64,000 bases of DNA from CALAGB01 sp963713965 (GCA_963713965.1 OY970217.1:496001-560000); one strand, 5' to 3'; shown: positions 52,849 to 61,579, numbered from the stretch's first letter. Notes: generated from the sequence alone by a model not told the origin. Numbers and translations are program-made.

Positions 52849-54003
52849 ATGATGACGCGCGACAAGATTGAGGCCCTCAGCGATGCACAGTCGTCCGAGT
52901 GGCCGACGATCAGCCTTTACCTTCGAATCGATAAAGAGCGCATCGACGACGACTACACCATTCGACTGAAGAATCTGCTCAACCAGGCAGCCGAACAGGT
53001 CGAGTCGAACTACAGCCACGACCAGCGAGAAGCAGCGAATTCAGACATCGAGCGTATACGCGAGTTCGTACGGGACGAGCAGGATCACTACGGTCGCGGC
53101 CTCGCGCTCTTCGTAAATTCGCGCAATGATCTCTTCGAGGCGATCGAGATTCCATCCGATATAGAGAGCCGCGTGAACATCGGCCCGCGGACTGACGTCG
53201 TGCCGCTCATTCGGCTACGCGAGCAGATGGAGCCGTTCTGCACGTGCCTTATCTCTCGTGACCAGGCACGTGTCTTCTATGGTCACATGGGAAAGATCGA
53301 AGAGCTTTCTGAGTCACGAGACGACATGGTTCCGGGCCAGCATGATCAGGGTGGCTGGTCCCAAGCTCGCTACGAGCGTCATATCGAGGAGCACGTTCGC
53401 GCTCACTTCAAGGAGACGGCGAGTCAACTCTTCGATCTTGCGCAGCAGCGGCCGTTCCGATTACTTGTGATCGGCGGACCAGAAGAGGTCGTCGCAGGGT
53501 TCGTTGAAACGCTTCATCCATACGTGCGAGAACGGCACGTCGGCAGCATCCGCATCTTGCCGGAAGCCAACATCAACGACGTGCACCGTGAGAGCTGCGA
53601 TGTCATCAATCGCTGGCTCGATCATGAGAAGCAGCGCATGATCGACGCGCTGCGCAATCAGGCACCGTCTGGTGAACTGCGAGCCACAGGAGTCGCGGCG
53701 ACCATTGAAGCCCTCCAGCGTGGGCAGATCATGACGCTCATCGTCGACGGTTCCTTCGAGCACGCCGGAGCGATCTGTCAACAATGCGGGTCACTCCAGA
53801 TACCGAGCGACTCTTCGACGAATGAGTGCGTCTACTGCGGCGGCGATCTGCGCCAGGTCGACAATATCGTTCCCGACATCGTGCTCGGTGCATTCCGTCA
53901 GGGCGCACGCGTTGTGTTTCTCAACTCGCCAGACCATCGACAGCAAGCCGCCGAGTTTGGCGCGATCGGTGCCATGCTTCGCTTCAATGTGGAGTCTGAA
54001 TAG
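52849..54003 (+). CDS. baeRF-type (Vms1/eRF1-like) release-factor homologue
   Basis: A 384-residue protein of the bacterial archaeo-eukaryotic release factor family, related to Vms1/ANKZF1 and eRF1, thought to cleave peptidyl-tRNA on stalled ribosomes. The family hallmark is GGWSQARYERH at 168-178, with GGWSQ in the position of the eRF1 GGQ loop, following FCTCLISRDQARVF. A zinc ribbon has Cys310, 313, 327 and 330. A C-terminal domain like eRF1 domain 3 / L7Ae (LNSPDHRQQAAEFGAIGAMLRF) ends it. ATG at 52849 has GAGAGG seven bases upstream. The next gene follows by 5 bases. Confidence 0.85.
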   Translation: MMTRDKIEALSDAQSSEWPTISLYLRIDKERIDDDYTIRLKNLLNQAAEQVESNYSHDQREAANSDIERIREFVRDEQDHYGRGLALFVNSRNDLFEAIEIPSDIESRVNIGPRTDVVPLIRLREQMEPFCTCLISRDQARVFYGHMGKIEELSESRDDMVPGQHDQGGWSQARYERHIEEHVRAHFKETASQLFDLAQQRPFRLLVIGGPEEVVAGFVETLHPYVRERHVGSIRILPEANINDVHRESCDVINRWLDHEKQRMIDALRNQAPSGELRATGVAATIEALQRGQIMTLIVDGSFEHAGAICQQCGSLQIPSDSSTNECVYCGGDLRQVDNIVPDIVLGAFRQGARVVFLNSPDHRQQAAEFGAIGAMLRFNVESE

Positions 54004-54008
54004 CTCAA

Positions 54009-54974
54009 ATGTCCACGAAGCCTGTCGCCACCGCGATCGTCAACACGTACACCGGCAGACGCAGCGCCGATGACGTTGAGGCCATCCTGCGCGAGGTACT
54101 ATCGCCTCACATGAAGCTCACCGTGATCCGCACCCGGCGTGCGGGAGACGCGATTGGTTTGGGTCGAGCGGCGGCGCGCGACTCAGATCTCGTCATCGCG
54201 GTGGGCGGCGACGGAACGGTTAGCGAGGTGGCGGCAGGTATCCTCGGTACACGTGCCAGGCTTGCGATCGTCCCCAACGGCTCGACCAACGTGGTGTCAC
54301 GCAACTTCAATATCCCGAACGAGACTCGTCGCGCGGCTCGCGCATTGATTGGCACATTAGAATCGAGAACCATCGACGTCATCAAGATCGAAAACAGAAT
54401 CGCGCTTCACATGGTTGGGTGCGGGTTCGACGCCCTCATGATGGAGGACACCGCTCCAATGTTAAAGCGCACCGCGGCATGGTTCGCATACGTGCCAGCT
54501 GCTCTTAAACACATGTCGGGTCGGCCATGGACGTTCCGCATCACCGTCGATGATCGACAAATATCGACCGACGCCAAAATGGTTCTGGTCGCCAACGGTT
54601 CGTTCGTTCTCGACCCGCGCTTCGAGGTGGGACGCAACATCCGACCAGACGACGGTCTTCTCGACGTGATCGTCTTTACTCCGCCGAACTTCGCGGCAAC
54701 CACCGAGATCGCCTCTCGCATGGCAATCGGACGCATCGAAAGCTCCAGCTACGTGCGGCAGTTCACGGGAAAGCATATCGTAGTGGAAAGCGACCCGCCA
54801 GCGCCCGTCGAATGCGATGGTGACGTGATTGGCACCACGCCCGTGACACTCGACGTCATTCCCGGCGCCATCACGATTGTGGTCCCAGCTCGCGAGCCAA
54901 TGTCCGAGACGATCGCGGCGCGGGTGGACGAGACGCGCCCGAATCAGGGCGAAGTGCCGCCAGTCCCACGTTGA
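54009..54974 (+). CDS. Diacylglycerol/sphingosine kinase-like lipid kinase
   Basis: A 321-residue DAGK-catalytic-domain protein. The nucleotide site is GGDGT (66-70), followed by PNGSTNVVSRNF (89-100). Further family features are GCGFDALMM and DDGLLDVIVF in the C-terminal beta-sandwich, with ECDGD near the end. It probably phosphorylates a lipid such as diacylglycerol at the inner membrane; YegS-like specificity cannot be told from sequence. It starts 5 bases after the baeRF gene with only a weak ribosome site, so it is likely co-transcribed. It converges on the RodZ-like gene. Confidence 0.88.
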   Translation: MSTKPVATAIVNTYTGRRSADDVEAILREVLSPHMKLTVIRTRRAGDAIGLGRAAARDSDLVIAVGGDGTVSEVAAGILGTRARLAIVPNGSTNVVSRNFNIPNETRRAARALIGTLESRTIDVIKIENRIALHMVGCGFDALMMEDTAPMLKRTAAWFAYVPAALKHMSGRPWTFRITVDDRQISTDAKMVLVANGSFVLDPRFEVGRNIRPDDGLLDVIVFTPPNFAATTEIASRMAIGRIESSSYVRQFTGKHIVVESDPPAPVECDGDVIGTTPVTLDVIPGAITIVVPAREPMSETIAARVDETRPNQGEVPPVPR

Positions 54975-54990
54975 TCTGTTAATCGGAAGA

Positions 54991-55875
54991 CTATTGGGAA
55001 CTCGTGGGGTATGTCTGACTGGCGTCCCACGTGGTACCGAGCACGCCCTGTGATACGCCGTCGACGGAGACGATGACGAACTCGGCGTCGCCTGAGCTCA
55101 ATGACATCTGCTGACCGGTGAATGATTTCGACTGCCCAGCCGCGAGCACGTTGGAAAAGACGAGCTTTCCATCCACGGTGGCATCAATCCAGACATCATG
55201 CGTCGCCGAGAACGCGAATGTGTGCGTTGTGTTCTCCGGCGTCGGCGTTGGAGGTGGGGGTGCCGGAGTCGGCGTCGGTGCCGTTGTCGGCGTTGACGTC
55301 GGCGCCTCCGTCGCCATCTGTTCTGTTGGCGTGGGAGTTGAGGCTTCGCTCGACACTGGCGTTGATGTCGCCGTTCCGACGGCAATCAAGCCGCTTGGGG
55401 TGCCAACTTCGGTCGCCGTGGCCGTAGAAATCGCGGTCGATGGGGTGCCGACACCACTAATTGCGCTGGTCGTTGGCGTGGAGAGGTTGTCGGACGGTGC
55501 GAAATAGGCGCTGTACATCCAGGCAAATATGACGGCAGACATCACCACCATGAACGCGATGATGGCGAAATTTGGCGCCCAGTGAGAGGGGACGTCAAGC
55601 GGCTTCATCGCCGGTACGACACGGAAGCCACCACTGCGCTGACCGTGAATATCCTCGAACTTAGCCAGAACAGCCACAGGATCAAGACCGAGATACTCGG
55701 CGTAGCGACGGACGATCCCACGCGCATACGTCAGCGCCGGAAGGTCGTCAAACTCTTCACGCTCCAGTGCCACAAGGTAATGTCGGCTGATTCGCGTGGC
55801 GCGTTCAGCCTCCCGGAGCGTCACGCCTTTATAGGCACGCGCATGACGCAGCAGCTCGCCGAACTCAGAGGTCAA
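54991..55875 (-). CDS. RodZ-like helix-turn-helix membrane protein
   Basis: A 294-residue protein with a cytoplasmic Xre-type helix-turn-helix (about 4-70, LLRHARAYKGVTLREAERATRISRHYL), a single transmembrane helix (about 103-121), an 85-residue Thr/Pro/Ala linker containing TPTPTPAPPPPTPTPE, and a C-terminal DUF4115-like beta domain (about 216-290). This is the layout of RodZ, which links MreB to the cell-wall machinery. No MreB gene is nearby. The only plausible start is TTG at 55875; its ribosome site is poor. Confidence 0.85.
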   Translation of the reverse strand: MTSEFGELLRHARAYKGVTLREAERATRISRHYLVALEREEFDDLPALTYARGIVRRYAEYLGLDPVAVLAKFEDIHGQRSGGFRVVPAMKPLDVPSHWAPNFAIIAFMVVMSAVIFAWMYSAYFAPSDNLSTPTTSAISGVGTPSTAISTATATEVGTPSGLIAVGTATSTPVSSEASTPTPTEQMATEAPTSTPTTAPTPTPAPPPPTPTPENTTHTFAFSATHDVWIDATVDGKLVFSNVLAAGQSKSFTGQQMSLSSGDAEFVIVSVDGVSQGVLGTTWDASQTYPTSSQ

Positions 55876-55990
55876 GGTTTTTCGTGTGTCCCTTCCCGAG
55901 CTTGATATTCAAGTTCCGTCCCCGACGTGAACCTGAACACCGACCGGATCGAAATGGACCTCATAACGAGCATATCAAATCGGCCCGAAC

Positions 55991-57370
55991 TTAGCCCCGT
56001 CCCGATCGCCGGCGTGCGTTTGCCATGCGTGTATCGAGCAACTGGCGCAGCAGGTCGTCGACAACTGGCGTGGGGCGACCATGGTGCGAGATATCTGCCT
56101 TCTGCAGCCACCAATCGTCGCTAGCGATCCACCAACTCCCAATGCTGCCGCGGCACGCGAGATCGTTGCGGTCCACCATCTGCCGGTGGTCGAACGCATA
56201 TTGGTTGTTGCACCAGCCACGTTCGCCACCTTCGGCCGGTCGGAAATCACGGCACGTTGCACAGCACTCACGCATCGACGTTTGAACTGCGCCCGTCGGC
56301 GGTCGCACCGGGACGCTCGGCGTTGCGACCTCCGGTCTCGGCTGCGGCCGAACCTCCGTTCGTTCTTCACGAACGGGCGGCGACTCAGTTTCCGTCTTTG
56401 CGACCGAGAAGGGTTCGGTCCAACCCGATCGCCCTTGAGGCAAGTCGTCGCCACTCGACTGTTTCTCTGGGATGGACCCGAAGGCCGGACGAGTTTGGGG
56501 TGGAGGTGCCGGTGGCTCGCTCGAGGGCCGCGGCATCGCCACATTCGGTCGAACAGGCGCTCGCTCAACTCTCTCAGCGGCCTCGGCGTGCCGAGCCGCT
56601 ATGCGCTCCGCAGCGGTTTGCTGGACGGTTGTTCGGACCTCAGGCTCGGCCGATCTGTCTCCTGACGGACGGCGAGATTGCGCAGGTTCATACGACGAAG
56701 GTCGACCACCGCGATTCGGATCGAACGAGGGTGTAGATTCCCTTCGTTCCGTGAATGTTTCATTATGAGCCGCCGGTCGTTCTGGATCGGATCGCATTTC
56801 TCGGCGGCGAGCATCTGGCTGGGACGAGGTCGACGCCGGAGGGGCACTCGTCGGCGGAGCATACGGCCGTTCGGTTCGAGGCGATTCGGATGCCTGAGGG
56901 TTGGACGGACGTCGATTGACGCTGGGTTCTTCCGTGACGGTAGGGGACGTTGCTTGCCTCGCATGATCGTAGTCACTCGGCGCTGAATCGCCTCGGTCGG
57001 ACGGCGCCTCTCTTCGAATCTCAGCGGCTCGCTGGGGCGAGGCTTGCCGTTCCTGTGACGTGCCTCGGTCAGTAGTTGTGGTGGGAGCCATGCTGACGCT
57101 GACAGCGGTTACTCGATCAGTGTACTGCCGCTTGACGTCGCCGTCTCGTTGGTCGGGGCTGAAGCGCGGACTACTGCTGATCGGGACTGGTTCGGCGCCC
57201 TCTTTGGGCTCCCACAGATCGTTTGCCCAGTCGGTGCGACAAGCCAGCTCGCTCTTGCGTACAAGGACCATCTGTTGGAGATTCTTGCGCAATGGGTGTC
57301 CACAGCGACCTGATCCCGCGAACCCGCCCTCTTCGAAATACCGGCAAGTCCCGCATTTGTGCTGTGTCAC
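55991..57370 (-). CDS. Protein with duplicated four-cysteine modules flanking a disordered linker
   Basis: A 459-residue protein I cannot assign. The N-terminal module has Cys6, 9, 23 and 44 (CGTCRYF ... GRC ... SELACRTDW); the C-terminal module has Cys370, 373, 387 and 406 (CATCRDF ... GWC ... NDLACRGS). The spacing is C-x2-C-x13-C-x20-C and C-x2-C-x13-C-x18-C, so the two are clear repeats. Between them lie about 300 residues rich in Arg, Pro, Ser, Glu and Thr with no predicted fold. The cysteines could bind zinc or an iron-sulfur cluster; similar spacing occurs in HiPIP-like small subunits of some glycyl-radical enzymes. GTG at 57370 has a G-rich ribosome site; a GTG 46 codons upstream is possible. 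It diverges from miaB. Confidence 0.72.
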   Translation of the reverse strand: MTQHKCGTCRYFEEGGFAGSGRCGHPLRKNLQQMVLVRKSELACRTDWANDLWEPKEGAEPVPISSSPRFSPDQRDGDVKRQYTDRVTAVSVSMAPTTTTDRGTSQERQASPQRAAEIRREAPSDRGDSAPSDYDHARQATSPTVTEEPSVNRRPSNPQASESPRTERPYAPPTSAPPASTSSQPDARRREMRSDPERPAAHNETFTERRESTPSFDPNRGGRPSSYEPAQSRRPSGDRSAEPEVRTTVQQTAAERIAARHAEAAERVERAPVRPNVAMPRPSSEPPAPPPQTRPAFGSIPEKQSSGDDLPQGRSGWTEPFSVAKTETESPPVREERTEVRPQPRPEVATPSVPVRPPTGAVQTSMRECCATCRDFRPAEGGERGWCNNQYAFDHRQMVDRNDLACRGSIGSWWIASDDWWLQKADISHHGRPTPVVDDLLRQLLDTRMANARRRSGRG

Positions 57371-57591
57371 CGCCCCCCCTTGCCCCCGAAACGCTGAAAC
57401 CGCTACGTCCCCCGCAATGGACGAAGCAGACACCCACGGGACCACCACGGGATTACCGCCGTGAGGAACATGCAGCTCATTGCGTCGCGAGTTTAACATA
57501 GCCGACACATTGCGACAGGATGTTCGTACAGTTAACGTTGAAACAGATTTGTGTTTGTGCGTCCAGTGCGGATTCGCTCGTTGAAGAGTGC

Positions 57592-57716
57592 GGCGTCGGT
57601 AGGACGGGTCTCCTCCGACGCCACGGATCCGCAGGCGATTAAGTGCCTGCGTACCTTCCCCAGCGGACTTTGACGTCCGCTCTTCCCTTGACGCGGGCGG
57701 TTGACGCGGCTCAACC
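57592..57716. other. Cluster of four consecutive hairpins upstream of miaB
   Basis: Four stem-loops follow one another. GGCGTCGG/CCGACGCC spans 57592-57622 with an inner AGGA/TCCT. CGCAGGC/GCCTGCG spans 57630-57651. AGCGGAC/GTCCGCT spans 57662-57681. GGTTGA/TCAACC spans 57699-57716. They occupy the 471-base divergent gap 57371-57841. No coding frame with a ribosome site was found. This is either a structured leader of miaB or an unrecognised small RNA; no match to tmRNA, RNase P, SRP or 6S RNA signatures was seen. Confidence 0.5.
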
Positions 57717-57841
57717 CACGCTCTGCTTTATCAACGCTCTAGATTCGTCATGGTCGCACGTCTCAGACGTCACTGCAACGTCATCGGGTAAGTACGTTAT
57801 ACTGAGCGTTCGAAACGAACCGACGTTTTCCGGAGGTTTAC

Positions 57842-59212
57842 GTGATCCCGCTTACTGTCACCAACGAAAAACGCGAGCGCCAAGTCGACGAGCCGGCTCT
57901 GGACGGAGCCAAGCGCTTCTTTGTTTGGACGGTCGGCTGCCAGATGAACGAAGCGGAGTCGTCGAAAGCCTCCGCGATCCTGCGCCAGGCAGGTTATCTG
58001 CCGACCATGATGGAAGAATCCGCTGACGTCATCATCGTCAATTCATGCGTCGTCCGTCAAGCGGCCGAAGACAAAGTAGCCGGTAAAGTCGGGGCACTCC
58101 TACGCCTCAAGCAACAGAATCCTGATTTGAAGATTGCCCTAACCGGTTGCATGGTGACTGGGCAGCAAGCCAAGCTTGCCGAGCGATTCCCACATGTTGA
58201 CCTCTTCTACGGGCCGTCGGAATTCGAACGCTTGGTGGAGATCGCGCCCGAGATCGAGACGGTCGACGTCGATCTCGCTGAGCTGCCTCACTACTATCAG
58301 GACGAGGCGGTCGACCCAGAGGTGACGGCGTTCGTCCCGATTATCTATGGCTGCAATTTCGTCTGCTCCTATTGTATCGTCCCGTACCGTCGCGGCCGTG
58401 AAGTCAGTCGCCAGATGAGCGAGATCGTCTCGGAAGTGACTGACATCGCGCGTCGCGGAGTCACCGAAGTCACACTTTTGGGCCAAACGGTAAACGCTTA
58501 TGGTCACGACCTGCCAGCGCAACCGGATCTCGCCGACTTGCTGACCGCCATCGACGCCATTGACGGAATCAAACGCGTTCGCTTTTTGACATCGCATCCG
58601 AAGTACATGTCAGATCGGATCATCGACGCCGTGGCCAATCTCCCCAGCCTGTGCGAACACATCAACCTGCCAATCCAGGCTGGCGACAATGAGGTCCTGC
58701 GACGCATGCGTCGCACGTATACCGTCGATTACTATCACGAGCGCATTGCCTACATCCGTGAAACGATTCCCGGCGTCACTCTTGCCACCGACATCATTGT
58801 CGGATTCCCGGGTGAAACCGCCGACCAGTTTGACCACACACTCGAACTCCTCTCGGACATTGAGTTCGACAAGGTTCACGTGGCGATGTACTCGCCACGT
58901 CCCGGAACCCTGTCCAACCGCTGGGAGGACGAGGTCCCGTGGGTCGAGAAGAAGCGCCGGCATCGAGCCGTTGAGGACCTCCAACGCGAAGTCTGTACGC
59001 GACGCAACACGCGACACGTTGGAACCGAGCTCGAAGTGTTGGTCGACGGATTCTCTAAGGGTCGCTGGCGAGGGCGCTCGCGGGGTAATACATTGGTCTT
59101 CTTTGATGCGCCGGGCGACTGGAAGGGCCAGTACGTCACGGTACGAATCACTGAATCATCACCTTGGTATCTCTTGGGAGAAGTAACGTCAGGCGAGCCG
59201 GTCAGCATTTAG
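57842..59212 (+). CDS. miaB: tRNA-2-methylthio-N6-dimethylallyladenosine synthase MiaB
   Basis: A 456-residue radical-SAM methylthiotransferase modifying A37 of tRNAs. The N-terminal UPF0004 cluster cysteines are Cys33 (TVGCQMNEAES), Cys69 (NSCVVRQAAEDK) and Cys103 (LTGCM). The radical SAM cluster is Cys171, 175 and 178 in YGCNFVCSYCIVPYRRGRE. DIIVGFPGET and a C-terminal TRAM domain (ELEVLVDGFSKGRWRGRSRGN) complete it. GTG start with GGAGG five bases upstream. TTATACT (about 57797) could be its -10 box. Confidence 0.95.
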   Translation: MIPLTVTNEKRERQVDEPALDGAKRFFVWTVGCQMNEAESSKASAILRQAGYLPTMMEESADVIIVNSCVVRQAAEDKVAGKVGALLRLKQQNPDLKIALTGCMVTGQQAKLAERFPHVDLFYGPSEFERLVEIAPEIETVDVDLAELPHYYQDEAVDPEVTAFVPIIYGCNFVCSYCIVPYRRGREVSRQMSEIVSEVTDIARRGVTEVTLLGQTVNAYGHDLPAQPDLADLLTAIDAIDGIKRVRFLTSHPKYMSDRIIDAVANLPSLCEHINLPIQAGDNEVLRRMRRTYTVDYYHERIAYIRETIPGVTLATDIIVGFPGETADQFDHTLELLSDIEFDKVHVAMYSPRPGTLSNRWEDEVPWVEKKRRHRAVEDLQREVCTRRNTRHVGTELEVLVDGFSKGRWRGRSRGNTLVFFDAPGDWKGQYVTVRITESSPWYLLGEVTSGEPVSI

Positions 59213-59250
59213 GACTGGCTCGATTCGAACCGCGAAAGTGAAGGTGGAGT

Positions 59251-60162
59251 TTGGCAGCGTATCAGCCAGATGGACGAAATCGGACTGCGAGGAAGCTCGC
59301 CGAGGAGGCGCGCAAGCACGCCATTGACGGCGATTGGCAGGCAGCGGCCGATGTCAATCGTAAGATCCTCGAGGCAAGTGCCCGAGACGTCGAGGCGATG
59401 AACCGACTGGGCAAGGCGCTGATGGAGATCGGGAATCTGGACGATGCGATCGACGTCTATCGCCAGGCGCTATCTCTCGATTCGTCCAACGTCATTGCCC
59501 AGCGAAATGCGGGCCGCCTCGAGCAGCTGATTTCCGCCAAGGCCTCTGACTCCGTGGCCGCGACGGCCGCCCATCGTTCGGGTAACGCGGTCTTGGCAAA
59601 CGTCTTCGTGCAAGAGGTCGGCAAGACCTTCATGACTGACCTCATCCGGCCAACCGACGACGCGATCCTGACGCAGCTGGCTCCGGCCGACGAGGTCGAA
59701 TTACAAGTCGAGGACAAGAACGTCGCGGTCTACGACCAGCACGGCAACAAGCTCGGTCAGCTCGAACCCAAGATCGCTCAGCGCATGATTCGCCTGATTG
59801 AATCGGGCAATCGGTTCAAGGTCTATGTCGTGGCGCTGACCGGCATGACGGCACGCATAATCCTGCGCGAAGTCTCACACGATCCTGATTCCCCGTACCC
59901 AGTCGCCTTTCAACGCCAGGCGACCATCGCCGCGCCGCGTCCGTATCTACGGGACACACGTCGGATGGCGCGTGAGCTCGAGCCTGATCTCCTCGACAAC
60001 GACGACGACGATGATGATGGGGACGACGACGATGACGAGGAGGAGTCGGAGGGGTTCGAGGAACTGTCCGACGATGACTCCGACGACGACTATTCTGACG
60101 ACGATGACGACGATGACAGTGATGAGGAAGAAGAGGAAGAAGACAGCGCCGCTCAGAAGTAG
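59251..60162 (+). CDS. TPR protein with acidic low-complexity tail
   Basis: A 303-residue protein. Residues about 15-85 form two to three tetratricopeptide repeats (DWQAAADVNRKILEASARDVEAMNRLGKALMEIGNLDDAIDVYRQAL). A middle domain (about 115-215) has VYDQHGNKLGQLEPKIAQRMIRLIESGNRFKVYVV, which resembles a HIRAN-type beta domain, by inference. The last 55 residues are almost only Asp, Glu and Ser, encoded by runs of GAC/GAT/GAG codons (about 59992-60150). TTG start with GAAGGTGGAG upstream. It follows miaB by 38 bases and ends at a strong terminator. The function is unknown. Confidence 0.75.
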   Translation: MAAYQPDGRNRTARKLAEEARKHAIDGDWQAAADVNRKILEASARDVEAMNRLGKALMEIGNLDDAIDVYRQALSLDSSNVIAQRNAGRLEQLISAKASDSVAATAAHRSGNAVLANVFVQEVGKTFMTDLIRPTDDAILTQLAPADEVELQVEDKNVAVYDQHGNKLGQLEPKIAQRMIRLIESGNRFKVYVVALTGMTARIILREVSHDPDSPYPVAFQRQATIAAPRPYLRDTRRMARELEPDLLDNDDDDDDGDDDDDEEESEGFEELSDDDSDDDYSDDDDDDDSDEEEEEEDSAAQK

Positions 60163-60199
60163 CTCGGTCGCCATTGTCGATCGGAACTCAAATCCAACA

Positions 60200-60230
60200 C
60201 GGGCTCGGCAATTATGTCATGCCGAGCCCG
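60200..60230. terminator. Terminator after the TPR gene, shared with the convergent gene
   Basis: CGGGCTCGGCA (60200-60210) pairs with TGCCGAGCCCG (60220-60230), an 11-bp perfect stem with a 9-base loop, followed by TTTCGATT. It lies 38 bases after the TPR stop and 33 bases from the end of the convergent small membrane gene. Confidence 0.85.
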
Positions 60231-60262
60231 TTTCGATTACGCACTTTCGGGTGGAGTGGAAC

Positions 60263-60547
60263 CTACGCCAAGAAGAACCAGAGGATCAGAATGATCACGA
60301 ACATCACCGCGGTGATGATGAACAGCCGCACCAGATCGGACTTGATCATGTCATATTCTTCGCCGACGTGTCCCCACGCGGTCACGACGCCAGACGACGT
60401 CGTCTGGCGCGAGCTTTCCACAGGAGCGTCGGGCTTCGCGTCTGGGTGCGCAACAGTCTCGGCTTTTCGCGCTCGGTAAGCCTGAAGCTGCGCCTCGTTG
60501 ACCCGTGTTTTTCCGTCTCGGCGTGAACGGGTGGTCTTCTTCGGCAT
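60263..60547 (-). CDS. Small tail-anchored membrane protein
   Basis: A 94-residue protein: a strongly basic N-terminus (MPKKTTRSRRDGKTR), a polar middle, and one C-terminal transmembrane helix of about 20 residues (VRLFIITAVMFVIILILWFF). This is the layout of a tail-anchored inner-membrane protein. An in-frame ATG lies 20 codons upstream at 60607; the ATG at 60547 is chosen because GAGGAA lies before it and the N-terminus is compact. I know no family. It lies 70 bases downstream of the adenosyltransferase gene and may be co-transcribed. Confidence 0.65.
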   Translation of the reverse strand: MPKKTTRSRRDGKTRVNEAQLQAYRARKAETVAHPDAKPDAPVESSRQTTSSGVVTAWGHVGEEYDMIKSDLVRLFIITAVMFVIILILWFFLA

Positions 60548-60617
60548 CTCGGGTCTACGTTCCTCTCGTCGTCGCGATCGAATTCGGGTCCCAAGTATAG
60601 CAGCCACGACCGGTCGG

Positions 60618-61433
60618 TCAGTCGTTGCCCCGAACCTCGACCGGCATTCCGCGTTCCAGCTCCCACGCCTTGGCGGCGTCTCCCGCGCTTACCGAGACCT
60701 CCAGCCCACCATGGCTGCCAAATAGCGCCAAGGTCCGCCCTTCGGGCACGTCACCATACGTCTTTACGATCCCGCGGACCACCGCTCGACCGCACCGAAC
60801 GGTAACGCGTTCCGGTGCCGCGGGCAGGTCTTCGGGACGGATAAACGTGCGGCAGCTCCCGAAGTGATCGATAGAGACGATTGGACCGCGCACGACACCA
60901 GGCTCGACGTCGACCGTGGGAAAGTCCAATCGGATCAGGGACTCCGGATCAAGAGGCGATCCAAGGTCTTGAAGTGCCATACCGCGTGCAAGCTGCGCTC
61001 CAGCCGGTGCAAAGACGTCTCGTCCGTGAAACGTGAAAGAGACGCTTTCACGTCTGGCTGCCGGTCGATCGAGAGACACCACCTCGTCAGGAGAGGCACC
61101 GTCAAGCACGAATGACGCCAGCCCATTGTCCGGCAGGACGAAAAACTGCCCACCAAAGCGAAACGCAATGGCGCGCCGCGACGTGCCAACTCCAGGGTCC
61201 ACGACGGCGACGTGCACCGTGCCGGATGGAAACGTGCTCCAGGCCGTCGCGAGCTGAAACGCACCTTCGGTCACGTCCTGCGCTCGCACCTCATGCGTCA
61301 GATCGACGATGCGCACCTCGCGCGCGATGGCCAGGACAACGCCCTTCATCTGCCCAACGTACGTGTCGCGGCTGCCAAAATCGGAAAGAAGCGTCACGAT
61401 TCCCGATCGTTCGGTGTCGTCTCCCACGTTCAT
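60618..61433 (-). CDS. SAM hydroxide adenosyltransferase (DUF62 family)
   Basis: A 271-residue member of the duf-62/fluorinase fold family that hydrolyses S-adenosylmethionine to adenosine and methionine. It has TLLSDFGSRDTYVGQMKG near the start, VVDPGVGTSRRAIA (Asp79 and Arg86/87 of the Asp-Arg-His triad) and FTFHGRDVFAPAGA with His136. The loop characteristic of the fluorinase is absent. AAGGG abuts the ATG with no spacing, whereas the GTG two codons in has a better gap, so translation may begin at GTG 61427. Confidence 0.9.
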   Translation of the reverse strand: MNVGDDTERSGIVTLLSDFGSRDTYVGQMKGVVLAIAREVRIVDLTHEVRAQDVTEGAFQLATAWSTFPSGTVHVAVVDPGVGTSRRAIAFRFGGQFFVLPDNGLASFVLDGASPDEVVSLDRPAARRESVSFTFHGRDVFAPAGAQLARGMALQDLGSPLDPESLIRLDFPTVDVEPGVVRGPIVSIDHFGSCRTFIRPEDLPAAPERVTVRCGRAVVRGIVKTYGDVPEGRTLALFGSHGGLEVSVSAGDAAKAWELERGMPVEVRGND

Positions 61434-61579
61434 CCCTTCTTACTATCGAGAGTGCAGCTACCAGGTACCTCGCGCCTAATGAGTGAACGTGAATGACATC
61501 GAAACGCGACATCATCATGACACACTTGCTGCCTCGACGCGATTCACCTGCAATGTGCGAACAACCACCGATTGGCGGC

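Noticed and set aside
57371..57508. An N-terminal extension of 46 codons for the duplicated-cysteine protein
   Set aside because: The GTG at 57508 lacks a ribosome site and the extra residues have no resemblance to a domain; the GTG at 57370 directly precedes the first cysteine module and has a G-rich ribosome site.
59215..59240. Minus-strand GGTTCGAATC resembling a tRNA T-loop
   Set aside because: No matching stem and no other tRNA arms; it lies between miaB and the TPR gene.
59992..60150. Repeated GAC/GAT/GAG tract considered as a CRISPR or tandem-repeat array
   Set aside because: There are no spacers and no repeat unit longer than a codon; it encodes the acidic tail of the TPR protein.
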